Shown here: piece by piece, positions 1 to 11,200 of the stretch
Layout of the letters: each line of letters begins with the position of its first letter
Numbering within the stretch: the first letter of the stretch is position 1
Notes under the pieces: model-generated
Told to the model about the DNA's origin: nothing
Seen by the model: only the letters and a program-made list of their open reading frames with translations
Database searches by the model: none
Position numbers and translations under genes: made by a program
Source: Strigamia acuminata
Lineage: Eukaryota; Arthropoda; Chilopoda; Geophilomorpha; Linotaeniidae
Direction of reading: 5' to 3'
Assembly: GCA_949358305.1 (NCBI GenBank)
Contig: OX442318.1
Location: 5,070,501-5,134,500 of the forward strand
Length of the DNA stretch: 64,000 nucleotides

Positions 1-86
1 ATTTCATAAACTTTCCACCATAAAGTGTTGTCCCAGTCTTCCACACACCAGAAATGAACTTGGTCTTTTCCAATTGCATATAAAAT
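1..86 (-). CDS. GPCR exon with ECL2, truncated by the window edge
   Basis: The acceptor TTACAG precedes base 86. The readable part encodes ECL2 with the conserved Cys in FWCVEDW and runs to WWKVYE, the usual approach to TM5. The exon continues beyond position 1. Confidence 0.85.
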   Translation of the reverse strand, partial: MLYAIGKDQVHFWCVEDWDNTLWWKVYE

Positions 87-3000
87 CTGTAATAAACCAA
101 AAATAAAAAATTATCAAAAATGCTAATTAAAAACAAAATAAATACAAATATTGTCTTCCATTTTGGAAAATGATTTTGGATCAATAAACTACCCTATTGG
201 TTGTGCTGAAACTAACTGTAAGAAAGGCTTGTCACAAGCTCTAATAAAAGATCATGGCTTTTAAAGCCAGTTATAAATTCCACTCATGAAAAACCAGGGT
301 TTATCACTTTTGAGAGTTGGTATTCCTATAGGTACCTCAAGTAATGTCCTAAACTAAAATTTTTTTCAAAAACTTTTTCTTTTTGCAGGTCCTATATGGT
401 TAAAGCTAGATACGACAGCTTTTCGTAAGTTTGGAAAGGTGACAAAAATTATTGTGTAATGAACTTCATGAGTTCAAAAGTTATGGATAAATAAATTTGA
501 TGAACTTTTACATTGACGAGTGAACAGGTCGATTCATATACATCAAATAAAGCCAAATATATGATTCAAATAGTGAATATTTTTTTCGCAAAATGATTCT
601 TTGCAAAAACTAACTGTCGTACATTGAAATTAAATACCAACATATTGCAACGTATTTATGGGTTACAATGTGATACAATATATTTTTGAACCAGTACTGA
701 ACTGGCCCGGCGGGATACCGGTAATTACCCGGTGGCCCGTCGTCGCCTGCCAGGGCCCATCCCGAATTTATTAATTGTGGCCCGAACATCCAGATTTTCC
801 GGTACTAAATTTGTTTCCAGTCCAGCCCTGTTTTGAACCATCAAGTCTGACTAATAAATCTACAAGCACACAACTTCAAACGGCATTAGTGAGCAGTTAT
901 TAAGAAAAAATCATGATAGTCTTTTAATAACACAAGCACATTGAATTTATGACTTTTGATACTTAACTTTTATAGTTCTTAGTAATAAAACTTAATTAAT
1001 TTTAGCATTCTGCTGCTTTGATTGTCCACTCACCTTCATAAAAATCGTAGGAGTGGCCAGAAGAAATGATAAAAACCAAATTCCTGCAATCACTTTCTGT
1101 GCTTGACTTATAGTGCAAATATATTTCGCTTTAATCGGATGCAGAATGGCATAATATCTGAAAATAAAGCAACAAAATACTCTTTTAATGCACTATAATC
1201 AACTTTCACTGCATAGCAAAAAAGCAATAGAAAGGGATTAAATGAAAGGGGATCAATTGGTCCTTTTGGCACTTCCTTGTGAAAGTGGTGGCATTTATCA
1301 TCAACTGCTTCCAAAAGACACTAAAGGAACAAGATAGGGCCCTTTGTTTGTTAAATTGAATGCGTTTATTGCTGCTTTCCAAGATTCAGAGATACGAACT
1401 TCAAGCTAAGTGCACATAACCTGATTCCGTGCACGGAATGATCACTTTCCGTGTGTGACCAAAAGTTTTTGTCGATGTGGTACACATAGTTCCGCTTACC
1501 ACACACGGAAACTTTCCGGTGGTATAAAAAAGAAATACATTTTTTAAAACCAACGATTCTAAAACTGTACTTTAACAGCTCTCTGCAGAGCCCTGGGTCT
1601 CTGTAAAACATCACCAGGGGGCTTCACAACGTTTCTAGATTGAGGAATGATACCCCACTCCTGCTGTTAGATCAGGATGGCTGAACTTTTAACTTGAAAA
1701 TGTTTAGCTAGCTCTACCAGTTCCAATAAATATCTTTTATGACATTTTGTGCTCCAATGGATATACCATTTCTCTTCTGAGGTACGGTAGTTCCATTTTT
1801 AATAGCAAGTCAATCATTAAAATGGATTAGAAAGGTGTTAAAAGGGTTTGAAAATTGGAAACAGTAAGATTAATTTGGAAATTTATTAAAAAATGTAGTC
1901 ATTTGGGAGTATTGGGACAACAGATGTTAAAAGTGAGATTGAAGAAAATATTAATGATGACTGAGGGTTTTGTTTGGTGAAATTACTTCCATTATTTAAA
2001 TGACAATGATTTTAGTTTATTGGAATTCACCAATAAAGAATTTTCACTTTTAGTGGCACGTTTCGATCAATAAGCGCATATTTTTTCTTATCAACAAAAC
2101 AGATGGAAAATTTATTTGTTTACAAAATTTCTCTCAAGACAAAATGATGAAAACTCCTAGCTTTGCTCTAACTTAAAAAATGGTGGCTTCTTGTGGGTCA
2201 ATACACCTCTGAAATCAAATACTTTTCCTTTAAGTTTATCTCCTCTACCTTGTGTTTCTTATGGCAGTTGATTCCTGTCAATATTGTAATTTAAATTCAT
2301 GGCATTGAAATTGAAAAGAAAAAAATCTGCTTTTGATTTTGCACATCGCTTGACTTCAAAGAAGAAAATGTTTTGTGTGTGTGTTTAAAAATTTAGTTTG
2401 CCAGTTATGATGGCCAAAAGCAAAAAAAAAAAAAAAAGTTCATCTGGCAATGTCATGACATCAATTCAAACAAAATAAAAAATAAAATGTCAAATTGTCT
2501 TTTCCATTTCATTTCTCCATGTATTTTTGCCTGAATGACCAATAATCTAGTCGTGCCAGGCCGCAGCCGAAAACTTTTTTTCTGCAGCAAGGTGTCGCCC
2601 CTAGTAGCTCTCACGCAAACCATGCATTACTTCTGTTTGTGCCGGCTTGTCGTTATAAATGAGTAAAGGTGGAAACACAAGGGAGCGGGTAAAATTCCAA
2701 AGCTTGCTAGTACAAGTTTAAAGATGGAGTCATTAACGTACAAGCTCACTTGACCCGCTTTTGGCTTACCAGCTTAACTGGCAAACTCAAGCTAGCTAGG
2801 TAGCTATACTCGAGTTGCACTCAAAAAGGCACCTCAGTCCCATTGGTCGAGCCAGTTTACTAATACTCCAGACTGTATACTACTACTAGGAGAAATAGTT
2901 TTGTTTTTTATTTATTGTTGTGATTGTTATGACTAGTTTAGTTAATGTTATTTTGATTTTATTTAATAAAAAATCTTATTTCCATCATTAAAATAAAGTT

Positions 3001-6000
3001 TTACACATTAAAAAATGTCAAACTCATGATTGTTGTGTTTATTGCTTACATCGTCTGGAAGTTTGAATTTTAGGCCGTTGCCTAGGCAATCGATTACAAA
3101 CCCAGTTTGAGAAACGCTATTCTGTTCTGTGCAAATTTAAAATATGTAAATTATAGGTGTAGTATGTTGCTTTAAAAGTGGCACAGCAAACAAGATTTAT
3201 TAAAATTTATTTCAAAAAGTATTTAATTTAATAAATCAATAAAATTAATATACAACTTGTAAAACTCTCTAAATCCACATATGCCTCCACCCCCCCTAAA
3301 CCCTCAACATCTATCCACCAGGCGGCATTATATTAACAGTGAGAAATAAACAAAGCACGCCGAAAAATCAATATTTGCTTGATCTAGCAACAGATTTCAT
3401 TTTTGAAGTTCATTTCTCATCCAAATTATGAGCTTACACAGAATGACACGTGTAAAGTTAACAGCACAACATAATCATAAAAAAAACATGCAGTTGACAG
3501 GTTTCTGCAGGTTTCAGCAAAATTGATTGCTCAGCAACTTTTTTGTGCAGCAAAAGTGAATGCCTTGCTACAGCAGAATAGTTGGTCAATAAATAAATAT
3601 TTTTTTTGGTGGCAAATACCTAAAAAATATCAGACATAACCTATAAATCATTAGTTGGTTATCTGGGCAGTGATGTATGTGTGTTGTTGCACTTGTAAAA
3701 GCTTTGCTAAATAAATGGAATTTCGACAAACACTTGCAGACTGCGAATCAACCACGAATCACTGAGGTCTCTCCGGAGCGATCCGCAGGTGGCTCCTTTC
3801 GTACAAGTGTTTGAAAACCAGATTAAGCAACCTGGTTCTTTATCAAATACAGTTGAGATTACTTTGATATGTAGTCTGTTTCAGTGTTGTGACCGCGTTC
3901 ACTTTGTGGTAATCCCAAATTACTATTAATAAAGAAGTTTCCTTAAACAAGATAATTTTGTAATGAATTTATTGTGTGTTAAAAGAGTTGCAGAATTATC
4001 CAGGCACTACAGGATGTAGCCCCTATGATTTTGTGGGAAGCAGTAGAAATCCAGGGCTACATCCTGTTAGCATGACGAGAATCCTCTAAGAATTCAGTCT
4101 AACTTGAAACCTGAACCTGAAAACATCTCTGCCAAAACACACTTGAAAAATCATTGAAATTCTTGTTTGTTTGGAGATAATTCGATCAGCTTTTGGACTC
4201 ACTCTTGAAATAACACACACTGTTATTTCAAGACACATTCGGTCATTCTCTTCCCGCCAGAAGAGAGAGTTTACACTCTTCACTGAGAAAGAGTCAAGAT
4301 TCTTCAGTCGCCACGGCTCGGACGCTCTTACTACGTAGCACGAAGGAAGGAGAATCAACCTGCTGCCGATCGTAAGCTTTACTAATTCACGGGAATTCCC
4401 GTTTGAAGTAGCGGAATTCCGCTTACGATCCGTATCCGCTCGCATGAGTGGAATTATCCCGCTACAACCAATTCCCGAGGTTCGAGAGGAGACCACGGAC
4501 GAGACGAGTCCACCGCCGGCTTATCTCGAGCTAATCACCATCCAGGACGAGCCGCAGCCCGTAACCCGCACCGAGACGAGAACCGAGGCCAGCGTCATAT
4601 TCCAGATCGACGCCGCTGCAAATTTCGCCGCTCAGGCCGAGCGACTGAACACGATCCGCCAATTCCGGACCGTTTTACTTCGCATTTCGTTACTCATAAG
4701 TATTGTTTTTTTTGTGTTTAAAGCATACCAATACGGCCAAATCCATTACCGCCAAATCCATTACCGCCAAATCCATTACCGCCAATACAATAGGCGCCGA
4801 TGGTAACAACAGCCAATGACCGCCAATGACCGCCAATAGCCGAAATGGACTGAAATTGGTTGAAAAAGACCGAAAATAACCGCCAATAGCCGAAAATGAC
4901 TGAAATAACTTGCTGATAACCACCGAAAATATTCCGAAAAGACCGAAAATGTTCCGTAAAGACCGAAAATGACAAGTAACTTGCTGAAAACCACCAAAAA
5001 TATTCCGAAAAGACCAAAAATGTTCCGTAAAGACCAAAAGTGACAATTAAATTGCTGAAAATGTTGGAAAAAATAACAAAAATGTTACGAAAAATAACTG
5101 CAACTACCTAAAACGTACTGAAAACGTCCGAAAATGTTGCAAAAAAAAAACCGGAAATGGCCGAAAATGGCCGAAAATGACTCAAATATTACAGAAAATA
5201 ACTAAAAACAGCAGAAAATTATCAAATGCCATTGAAACGTACTTAAAACGATATACTTTTATACGTTTTCGGTACGTTTTTGGTGGATTTTGTCGTTTTC
5301 GGATTTTATTCGACTTTCTGTCAATTTTAGCCATTGGCTGTTGTTCCCATTGGCGGTACTGGAGTTGGCGGTAATGGTTTGGCGGTACCGGGTTTGGCGG
5401 TCATGGTTTGGCTGTAATGGGTTTGGCGGTATTGATTTGGCGGTTTTGGCTTGGCGGTAAAAGTTTTGGCGGTTCTGCATTGGCGGTGGTGTCGTGCTAC
5501 GTATTATCAAAATCGAGGAAATCACTCGCATTGTATTTCAGTCTATCATATTTTATTGTAAACGATTTCGGGTCGAAATCGTTTGTTCTATTATTTCAAA
5601 GTGTTAATTAAAGAATTTGAGAGTTTAACTAAGAACTTAGTATTTATTTTAGTATTTGTATAAGATTTTTTATAAGCATCCAACAAACCCAGATATAATA
5701 ATTGAGACTGTTACATTTGAGTTTGTTACAACTTTTTAAAGTGAACGAAAAATGAGAACTTCGTTCACCATGTCGCAAAAACGTTACTTTTTGTTGGAAA
5801 AATCATAATTATAAACGTTTTGATGACGTTTTTATCATGAAAACATTCAATTCCAATCGAAAACAGCCGTTTTCGTCATAAAAAGGCATAAAAACAATTG
5901 ATTTTCTAAAAAAAAATGTGCCAATTGTGACAAACTCCCATTGGCTATTGATCTTTTTGCGGCCATTATACCGTATTACCCAAAGTATTACCACATTTTA

Positions 6001-9000
6001 ATGCCGTTGGAATTTCAGTCAAACCAGCATGCCGATGTAGAGTGAAACATGCAGGTATAAAGTGAAACAGCAGGTTTTTTTGTTTTTATTACTTAACCTT
6101 TCCAACCCGAAAGAATTTGCCTCCCATCTCTCCCTAAGATGGGCATTATATGACCCAGATTCTGCGCATGCGCAAGATCCGGGTTTTAGGGAATTCCTAA
6201 CATCTAGCCAATGGGGTTAGATTAACTACACATGTAGTGAACGCCATATGGACGTGGTGGACATGATTGACATTAGCGGAGCTTGCTGATGATCATCATT
6301 TATGACCTTTGGACTCCTAAGATGGGTTTTTTTTTACCCAGTTGAACTTTGAGTTCAAATTATAGAAAAACTTAAACAATTAAAAAAATTTCAACTGTGG
6401 TATAGTGTCTAGTGATGTTTCAAAGGAATAGTCAGCAAAAAAAAGATAAAAAATAAATTATTTCTTATAAAAAAAATAATTTTTTTAAAACAGGGTCACA
6501 AAATGACCCATCTCAGGGTTGAAAGGGTTAAAAGAGTCCGGATGAATAATTATGTTGGAATTTGGGCCTGAAATTTAAGTTTTCTTAATTTTCTGAAGAT
6601 ATTTACTAAAATCTAGGTAAATTTATAGAAATTTAAGCCAATTTCCTTCATTTTTGACATTTAAAAATGCTTTTTATGCTTATTTAGGCTCAACTCTTTT
6701 TGAAAAAAATTTGCACTCACTTAACCTACACCGGCATGCCAGTAAAAACGAGGTCTATTAATTATTGGCAGAAAGTCCAAAAAATAAAAATCCCAGGCTT
6801 TTAATCATGTAGTTAAAAATTTATCTAATATGAATGCAAATTTTAAATCTGAAAAATTCATTGTTCACATTATTTCCTGAAGAATCCAGCCAAAATGAAT
6901 GGTTTTTTAAGCGGGTCTTTAGAACCACAGCGGCTGTATGGTTCATTCTATAAGCGGTACTACCCGCTTGGCCATTAAACATTATTGATTTCTGGCTTAG
7001 TCGCTTCTTTATTGCTTTACTTTATCCCTTTTGAAAGAAAAGTGAATGGAGAGACGACAGAAAAACAAGTTAGTGGGAAAATTACCTTTCAAGACTCATC
7101 GATGTGAGCGTCAACACAGAGCAGATAGCCGAGACGGACTGTATGTAATGGACAAACTTGCACAGAAATTCTCCCATGTCCCATGTGAAAGACAGCAATT
7201 TGGCAAACTGCAATGATAAAAACAGTACATTTATTTATATTGTTATTAGATTTGTGCAAGCATGAAAATAAAAACAGATGGTTTTAGGTTTGCTCAGTTT
7301 TATTCCACATGACATGAGCTAATTTCATCATGTCTGACTTGTAGGTCAAATCCAACAAAATATTAAAATAAGAAAAAAAAATAATTTTTTTTTGGGTAGA
7401 GATTGGTATGAAATTGCTATTTTCCATGTTTTCTGACACGTTTTTTTTATTTTTTTTGGCTTTCCTTTTTTCAAATTTGTTCCATATCCTGCCCAAGGAA
7501 TGAAATCAATCTCAAAGTCCCTCAACTGCTCCATTTCACTACTAAGAGTGAATGTGCATTGCTGCCCTTTACTAAGAAAAGAGTAACCCTTTATTGTACC
7601 ATTACCTGGCCAACCGTTACTAAGGGGAAAATATCCTCTGATCAAAACAATCTAAATCGTTTCTTGTGGTGACAATACACCACAATATTGACACTGAGTG
7701 CCAATATATATTTTATATATATGTCACCTGTCAGGGAAAAATAACATGGCTTTCTATCCTAACCTAACCTAATCTGCCCTGCAGTGTATAGACAAACTTC
7801 GCTGTAATGTATCTTAGCGTATACAGAACAAGTTGCTGGTCTGGACAGAACTGCTGGGGCTCAAATCCAATTACTTTTTGTCTAAACAAAAGAGCATACG
7901 TTCGCTCAACAACAGTGCACCAAGTATACCTACAAGGGTAAAAACAAGTATTCAGCCCAACACTACCGTCTTCACCCGAATATAACAGGATCGCATTGTA
8001 TTCGAATATAACACCATGGCGTTATATTTCAACCAAAATTAACAACTTAAATTTTTCGATCCATTGAGGGCTTTATTCGAGCCCAACTTTGATATCATGA
8101 TTTGGGATGACTTATACTCAGAATATGTTGAAGCTGAATTAAATGATAGCGAAGATGCAGATGCGTAAAATGATTAAATAAAGATTTTTCTCTCATTAAT
8201 ATTGTTGTTGTAATTTTTAAATATTTTAGGACATAATCTGAATATAACGATGGTGTTATATTCGAATTTTTTGACCATGTTTACAAATTCAAGGTTTTTT
8301 GACAAACTCATCCTGTATTATTCGGGTGAAAAAGGTAGTTATTCACTTTGGTTAAATATAATTTAAAAACTGTTTAATGAATGGTAATAAAATTTTACAA
8401 GTTGATAGTACTTAGATTTAGCAATTATACCACCAATTTGGGTATAAACACCTTAACGGTATCTTCAAAAATAAAGTCCAACAATGTAAACATGCTTTTC
8501 CTATTGAAGAATTGCCAAGTGCCCTCTCTTGTGGTCACTCTCATAAAGCAATCAAGTTTTAGAGACATCTCATGGGTTTTGGAGATGTTTATAAGTCATC
8601 CCATGACCATAATGTGCTGAGAGATTTTATGAGTGTACAAAATAAGATCTATTTTGAACATTGCTAAACCATCTAGAATCTAACAAGAGAGAATGGCTTA
8701 AGTATTAACTGTGCTTTTAATTCAATCCCCAGAACAGGTTTACCAACTTGCAATAAGGCTTTAAAGTAAGCTTAAATAGATCGAAAAAAATTCAATACTT
8801 ACAAAAAGAAAAAATGTAATAAAAACAGGTAAAGTAAGTTGCCTAATTGAACTGATGACTCGTTATTGTTTGTTTAATTTTGTTACACCTAACAAGATTA
8901 ACATTCCGTGGAATTGTGTCTTTAAAATTAGAATCTCTTTAAGATCTAAACAAATGTAATTTTATCTTCACTTGTTGCAAGGAGAATAGAATTGAAAGTA

Positions 9001-10430
9001 CAACAAGACAAAGGAAGGGAATTTTCAATGACAGGAAGAACTATTGAACACGCGAAATAGGTGGTGCAAGAACTGTCATTTTCTTACAATGTTCACTTCT
9101 ACGTGAGCAGGAAATCAAAATGTCTTTTTCAAGCACACAAAAGAGCAAGAAAAACGTTTCAAAGACAAACACCAAAGTTGTCCGACTTCTCAAACAGATT
9201 TTAGAAAAGAAAAAGAAAGAAAAAACTGAATTGTCACCGCCTGAAAAAGGCGAATTCCACACAAAGCTGAATCTTTTTACAAATCTTTCAGTGGAACAAT
9301 AGCTTTAAAATTTTGCTAATAGATGGAGTAAAGGCTCTTTCTATATAACCACCGTGAGACAAAATGGCGCCACAAGCAAACAATTTTTTTGCACCCTATA
9401 AGTGGAAACACAAGGGTGCGGGTAAAATTTAAAAGCTTGCTTTTACTTGAAAAAGCGGTTAAAAACTCGCCCGCTTGAGCAAACACGAGCTTGCGTTATT
9501 ATTCAAAGCGTTGTTTTGAAGCGAGCTTGTACTCACCTGCTCCGATCAAACTGAGTTTGATTTACCAGGTTCAAGCTTGCTGGTGTGTTGGGCATGTGAC
9601 TTTGACAGCCAATCAGAATGATGAGGAAATTCTTGGAGGAAATTTTGGCGGGAATTTCTGGCTAGCTACCTAGCTAGCTTGAGTTTGCCAGTTAAGCTGG
9701 TAAGCCAAAAGCGGGTCAAGTGAGCTTGTAAATGACTCCCTCTTTAAACTTGTACTAGCAAGCTTTGGAATTTTACCCGCTCTCTTGTGTTTCCACCTTA
9801 AAGAAAATAACAAAAAGCTCGCTTGAGGGTTCCACGCCATGCTATGTTCTTTGCCGTCGATAAACCGTGATTACTGACTTTCACTTGAAAAAGAATTCGA
9901 GGTCCTAGGGGTTTATCATGCAATGTGAAAAGGAAACGACATTGAACAAAGAAATTGTGCAGATGTGCCCTTGCATCGTGCTCAGCATGTCATCATTTCA
10001 TTGTGATGAATCTCCGCGTGAATTTCCCACATGGTGCAGTTTCTGAATACATTAAAAATTTTAAAAAAGTAATCCCTACCTTAATTGGTATGCAAACAAG
10101 CACCAGCAGCAGGTCAGCTGTTGCCAGACTGGCCAAAAAAACATTTGTGATAGTGCGCATCCGTCTGTAATTCGCTATTGTGAAAATGATGAGCACATTT
10201 CCTATAATTCCAAGAATAAGTGTAAATCCATACACAATGGTAACAGGTATAAGTTCGTATAAATCAAATCGTGAAACTGAGTCTTCGACGTCGTATTCGT
10301 AAACATAGTCCTCGACTTCGGTCTCGTTGTGGCCCGAAAAGTTCAAATTTGGTGTCAGATTCAACATTTTTGATTCAAAGTATTTCAAAGTTGTCAATAA
10401 ATGTTGGTTTCCATTCTCCACGACTAATGT
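1..10430 (-). CDS. Class A (rhodopsin-like) neuropeptide GPCR, 5' part of gene; C-terminal half off the left edge
   Basis: Four exons join in frame on the minus strand: 10430-10080, 7207-7086, 1157-1034 and 86-1, each with AG acceptor and GT donor and matching phases (0, 2, 0 at the three junctions). The product is a plasma-membrane peptide receptor that would signal through G proteins. Visible landmarks in order: acidic, Tyr-containing N-terminus with three N-glycosylation sequons; TM1 with the GN motif; TM2 with LATAD; TM3 with the conserved extracellular Cys and an ERY version of DRY; TM4 with the conserved Trp and Pro; the ECL2 Cys in HFWCVEDW. TM5-TM7 lie beyond position 1. The KAKYICTISQ stretch in loop 2 recalls trissin/cholecystokinin-like protostome receptors, but that subfamily call is a guess; class A membership is secure. 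Confidence 0.9.
692..830. mobile_element. 139-bp hAT-like MITE with perfect 8-bp target duplication
   Basis: It starts CAGTACTGAACTGGCCCGG and ends CCAGTCCAGCCCTG, complementary ends of a hAT-style TIR. It is flanked by the direct repeat TTTTGAAC at 684-691 and 831-838. Related copies lie at 28941-29114 (intact) and near 49010-49049 (fragment). It lies in a GPCR intron. Confidence 0.85.
1034..1157 (-). CDS. GPCR exon with ICL2 and TM4
   Basis: A TTTTCAG acceptor and an AAG|GTGAGT donor bound 124 bases. The first base completes the Arg codon, then come YYAILHPIKAKY, a TISQAQ stretch and TM4 with IWFLSFLLATP. Conserved class A features (ERYY, HPI/L in loop 2, TM4 Trp and Pro) are present. It leaves in phase 0 into the exon at 86-1. 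Confidence 0.9.
2666..2805 (+). mobile_element. Truncated copy of the GGTGGAAACACAAGGG MITE family
   Basis: The first approximately 140 bases match the ends of the complete elements at 9399-9800 and 10806-11200, beginning AAAGGTGGAAACACAAGG, after which homology stops at a junction with another repeat (CCCATTGGTCGAG family, about 2838). Confidence 0.7.
2836..3000. mobile_element. Fragment of the CCCATTGGTCGAG MITE family
   Basis: It shares CCCATTGGTCGAGCC and the ACTGTATACTACTACTAGG block with the fuller elements at 38681-39046 and 57301-57673 and with 39899-40025. Only one end is recognisable here. Confidence 0.55.
4444..4699 (+). CDS. Candidate first coding exon of an unknown PPxY-containing membrane protein
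   Basis: An ATG at 4444 opens a frame that is markedly richer in G+C, especially at third positions, than its surroundings, suggesting real coding. Residues about 1-75 are acidic and Thr/Pro/Glu-rich with a SPPPAYLEL segment (a PPxY motif of the type bound by Nedd4 WW domains), then a short helical stretch and a hydrophobic run (VLLRISLLIS) near the end. A possible donor, ATAA|GTATTG, falls at 4700, just before a 15-bp satellite; without it the frame reads on to 4806 through repeats. The upstream 4230-4443 block is also GC-rich and could be 5' UTR. No downstream exon was found. A transposon-derived frame is an alternative. Confidence 0.45.
4735..5490. repeat. Degenerate tandem array with inverted halves (CCGCCAAATCCATTA / TTGGCGGTAATGG)
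   Basis: The left side has three 15-bp units CCAAATCCATTACCG, then many CCGAAAATGACCGAAAA-type variants; the right side (5330-5480) has GGCGGT-rich units such as TTGGCGGTAATGG, the reverse complement of the left units. The block reads as one large imperfect inverted repeat made of short tandem motifs. Confidence 0.7.
6097..6527. mobile_element. TTAA-flanked (piggyBac-like) MITE, 431 bp
   Basis: TTAA lies immediately on both sides (6093-6096 and 6528-6531). The ends are imperfect inverted repeats: CCTTTCCAACCCG on the left, CAGGGTTGAAAGGG on the right. There is no coding capacity. Internal text has mirrored 'gatggg...gaccca' motifs. Confidence 0.65.
7086..7207 (-). CDS. GPCR exon with TM3 and start of the ERY motif
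   Basis: The acceptor TTGCAG and the donor GAAAG|GTAATT bound a 122-base exon. It encodes the end of ECL1 (FTWDMG), the TM3 Cys expected to pair with ECL2, and the TM3 core VSAICSVLTLTSMSLER. It enters in phase 0 and leaves in phase 2, so the Arg of ERY is split across the next intron. Confidence 0.9.
7963..8340. mobile_element. Internally deleted DNA transposon with a transposase C-terminus remnant
   Basis: The ends are inverted: ACTACC..TTCACCCGAATA on the left, TATTCGGGTGAA..GGTAGT on the right. Inside, at about 8073-8167 on the plus strand, a short frame encodes PNFDIMIWDDLYSEYVEAE and an Asp/Glu-rich tail before a stop, then AATAAA. This resembles the acidic C-terminus common in pogo/Tigger-type transposases. 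The catalytic domain is absent. Confidence 0.6.
9399..9800. mobile_element. Complete GGTGGAAACACAAGGG MITE, copy A
   Basis: This approximately 400-bp element has inverted ends: AAGTGGAAACACAAGGG at the left and TTGTGTTTCCACCTTA at the right, with matching AAGCTTGC sub-terminal motifs. A 60-codon open stretch (9491-9673) recurs in inverted orientation in copy B, so it is a family feature rather than a gene. Confidence 0.8.
10080..10430 (-). CDS. GPCR exon with N-terminus, TM1 and TM2
   Basis: The acceptor TTTCAG precedes 10430 and the donor AAG|GTAGGG follows 10080. The first in-frame ATG is at 10367-10365, giving an N-terminus of roughly 35 residues before TM1, normal for peptide GPCRs. Sequence between the acceptor and that ATG is open, so translation could also start in an upstream exon. 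Sequons NLT, NFS and NET are seen. TM1 contains ILGIIGNVLII, and TM2 contains LASLATADLLLVLVCIP with the conserved Asp. Because the exon begins with an acceptor, at least one more 5' exon must lie to the right. Confidence 0.88.
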
Positions 10431-10805
10431 CTGAAATTAAAAATTAAAATTTAATTAAAAATTTAGAAAAATGTACAAAGTTTATCCAATTAAAAATAAT
10501 TCATCCACACATGTTCACAGTAAGCACTATTACCCACAATGTACTACACAATGAGCACAGCTTAAAGAATTCTTTGTAATTAGTTGTGAGGTGTACGGTT
10601 TCACCCACCCTACACGGCATCATTTAGACCACTTAATTCAGTCTGCCTGAGCCAGAGTGAACTAATGAAACATAGCATTGCCCTCAACGATTATTTAATT
10701 CACTTATAACCCGCCGACACCAGCCGCATTCAAAAAGTCTTTCAGTCTAATATATCTTCTTTAACCCTAGGAGACATAATGGTAAAATGTACCCGTTTTG
10801 GTATG

Positions 10806-11200
10806 AAGGTGGAAACACAAGGGAGCGGGTAAAATTCCAAAGCTTGCTAGTACAAGTTTAAAGAGGAAGTCATTTACACTTGACCAGCTTTTGGCTTACC
10901 AGCTTAACTGGCAAACTCAAGCTAGCTAGGTAGCTAGCCAGAAATTTCCGCCAAAATCTCCTCCAAGAATTTCCTCACGATTCTGATTGGCTGTCAAAGT
11001 CACATGACCAAAACACCAGCAAGCTTGAAGCTGGTAAATCAGACTCAGTTTGATCGGAGCGGATGAGTACAAGCTCGCTTCAAAACAAAGCTTTGAATAA
11101 AAACGCAAGCTCGTGTTTGCTCAAGCGGGCGAGTTTTTAGCCGCTTTTTCAAATAAAAGCAAGCTTTGGAATTTTACCGGCTCCATTGTGTTTCCACCTT
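10806..11200. mobile_element. Complete GGTGGAAACACAAGGG MITE, copy B (inverted relative to copy A)
   Basis: The ends are AAGGTGGAAACACAAGGGAG and TTGTGTTTCCACCTT. Its internal sequence is the reverse complement of copy A with about 90% identity by eye. Together A and B flank the GPCR first coding exon region in inverted orientation. Confidence 0.8.

Larger units (their letters stand above)
1158..7085. other. GPCR intron, mostly without recognisable features
   Basis: This 5.9-kb intron of the minus-strand receptor holds fragments of the GGTGGAAACAC and CCCATTGG MITE families (2666-3000), an isolated GC-rich plus-strand exon (4444-4699), a 4735-5490 low-complexity array and a TTAA-flanked MITE (6097-6527). 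I see nothing interpretable in 1366-2660 or 3000-4000 beyond AT-rich sequence; 3700-3960 has an AATAAA and a short GC-richer patch that could be an LTR or old exon remnant. Confidence 0.6.

Noticed and set aside
3660-3990. Possible solo LTR (AATAAA, GC-richer patch, TGTTG..start)
   Set aside because: No TG..CA boundary with a target duplication could be identified and no second copy is in the window.
4086-4496. 136-codon minus-strand frame
   Set aside because: Antisense to the GC-rich 5' UTR/exon at 4230-4699; the plus-strand reading has the better composition, start and donor.
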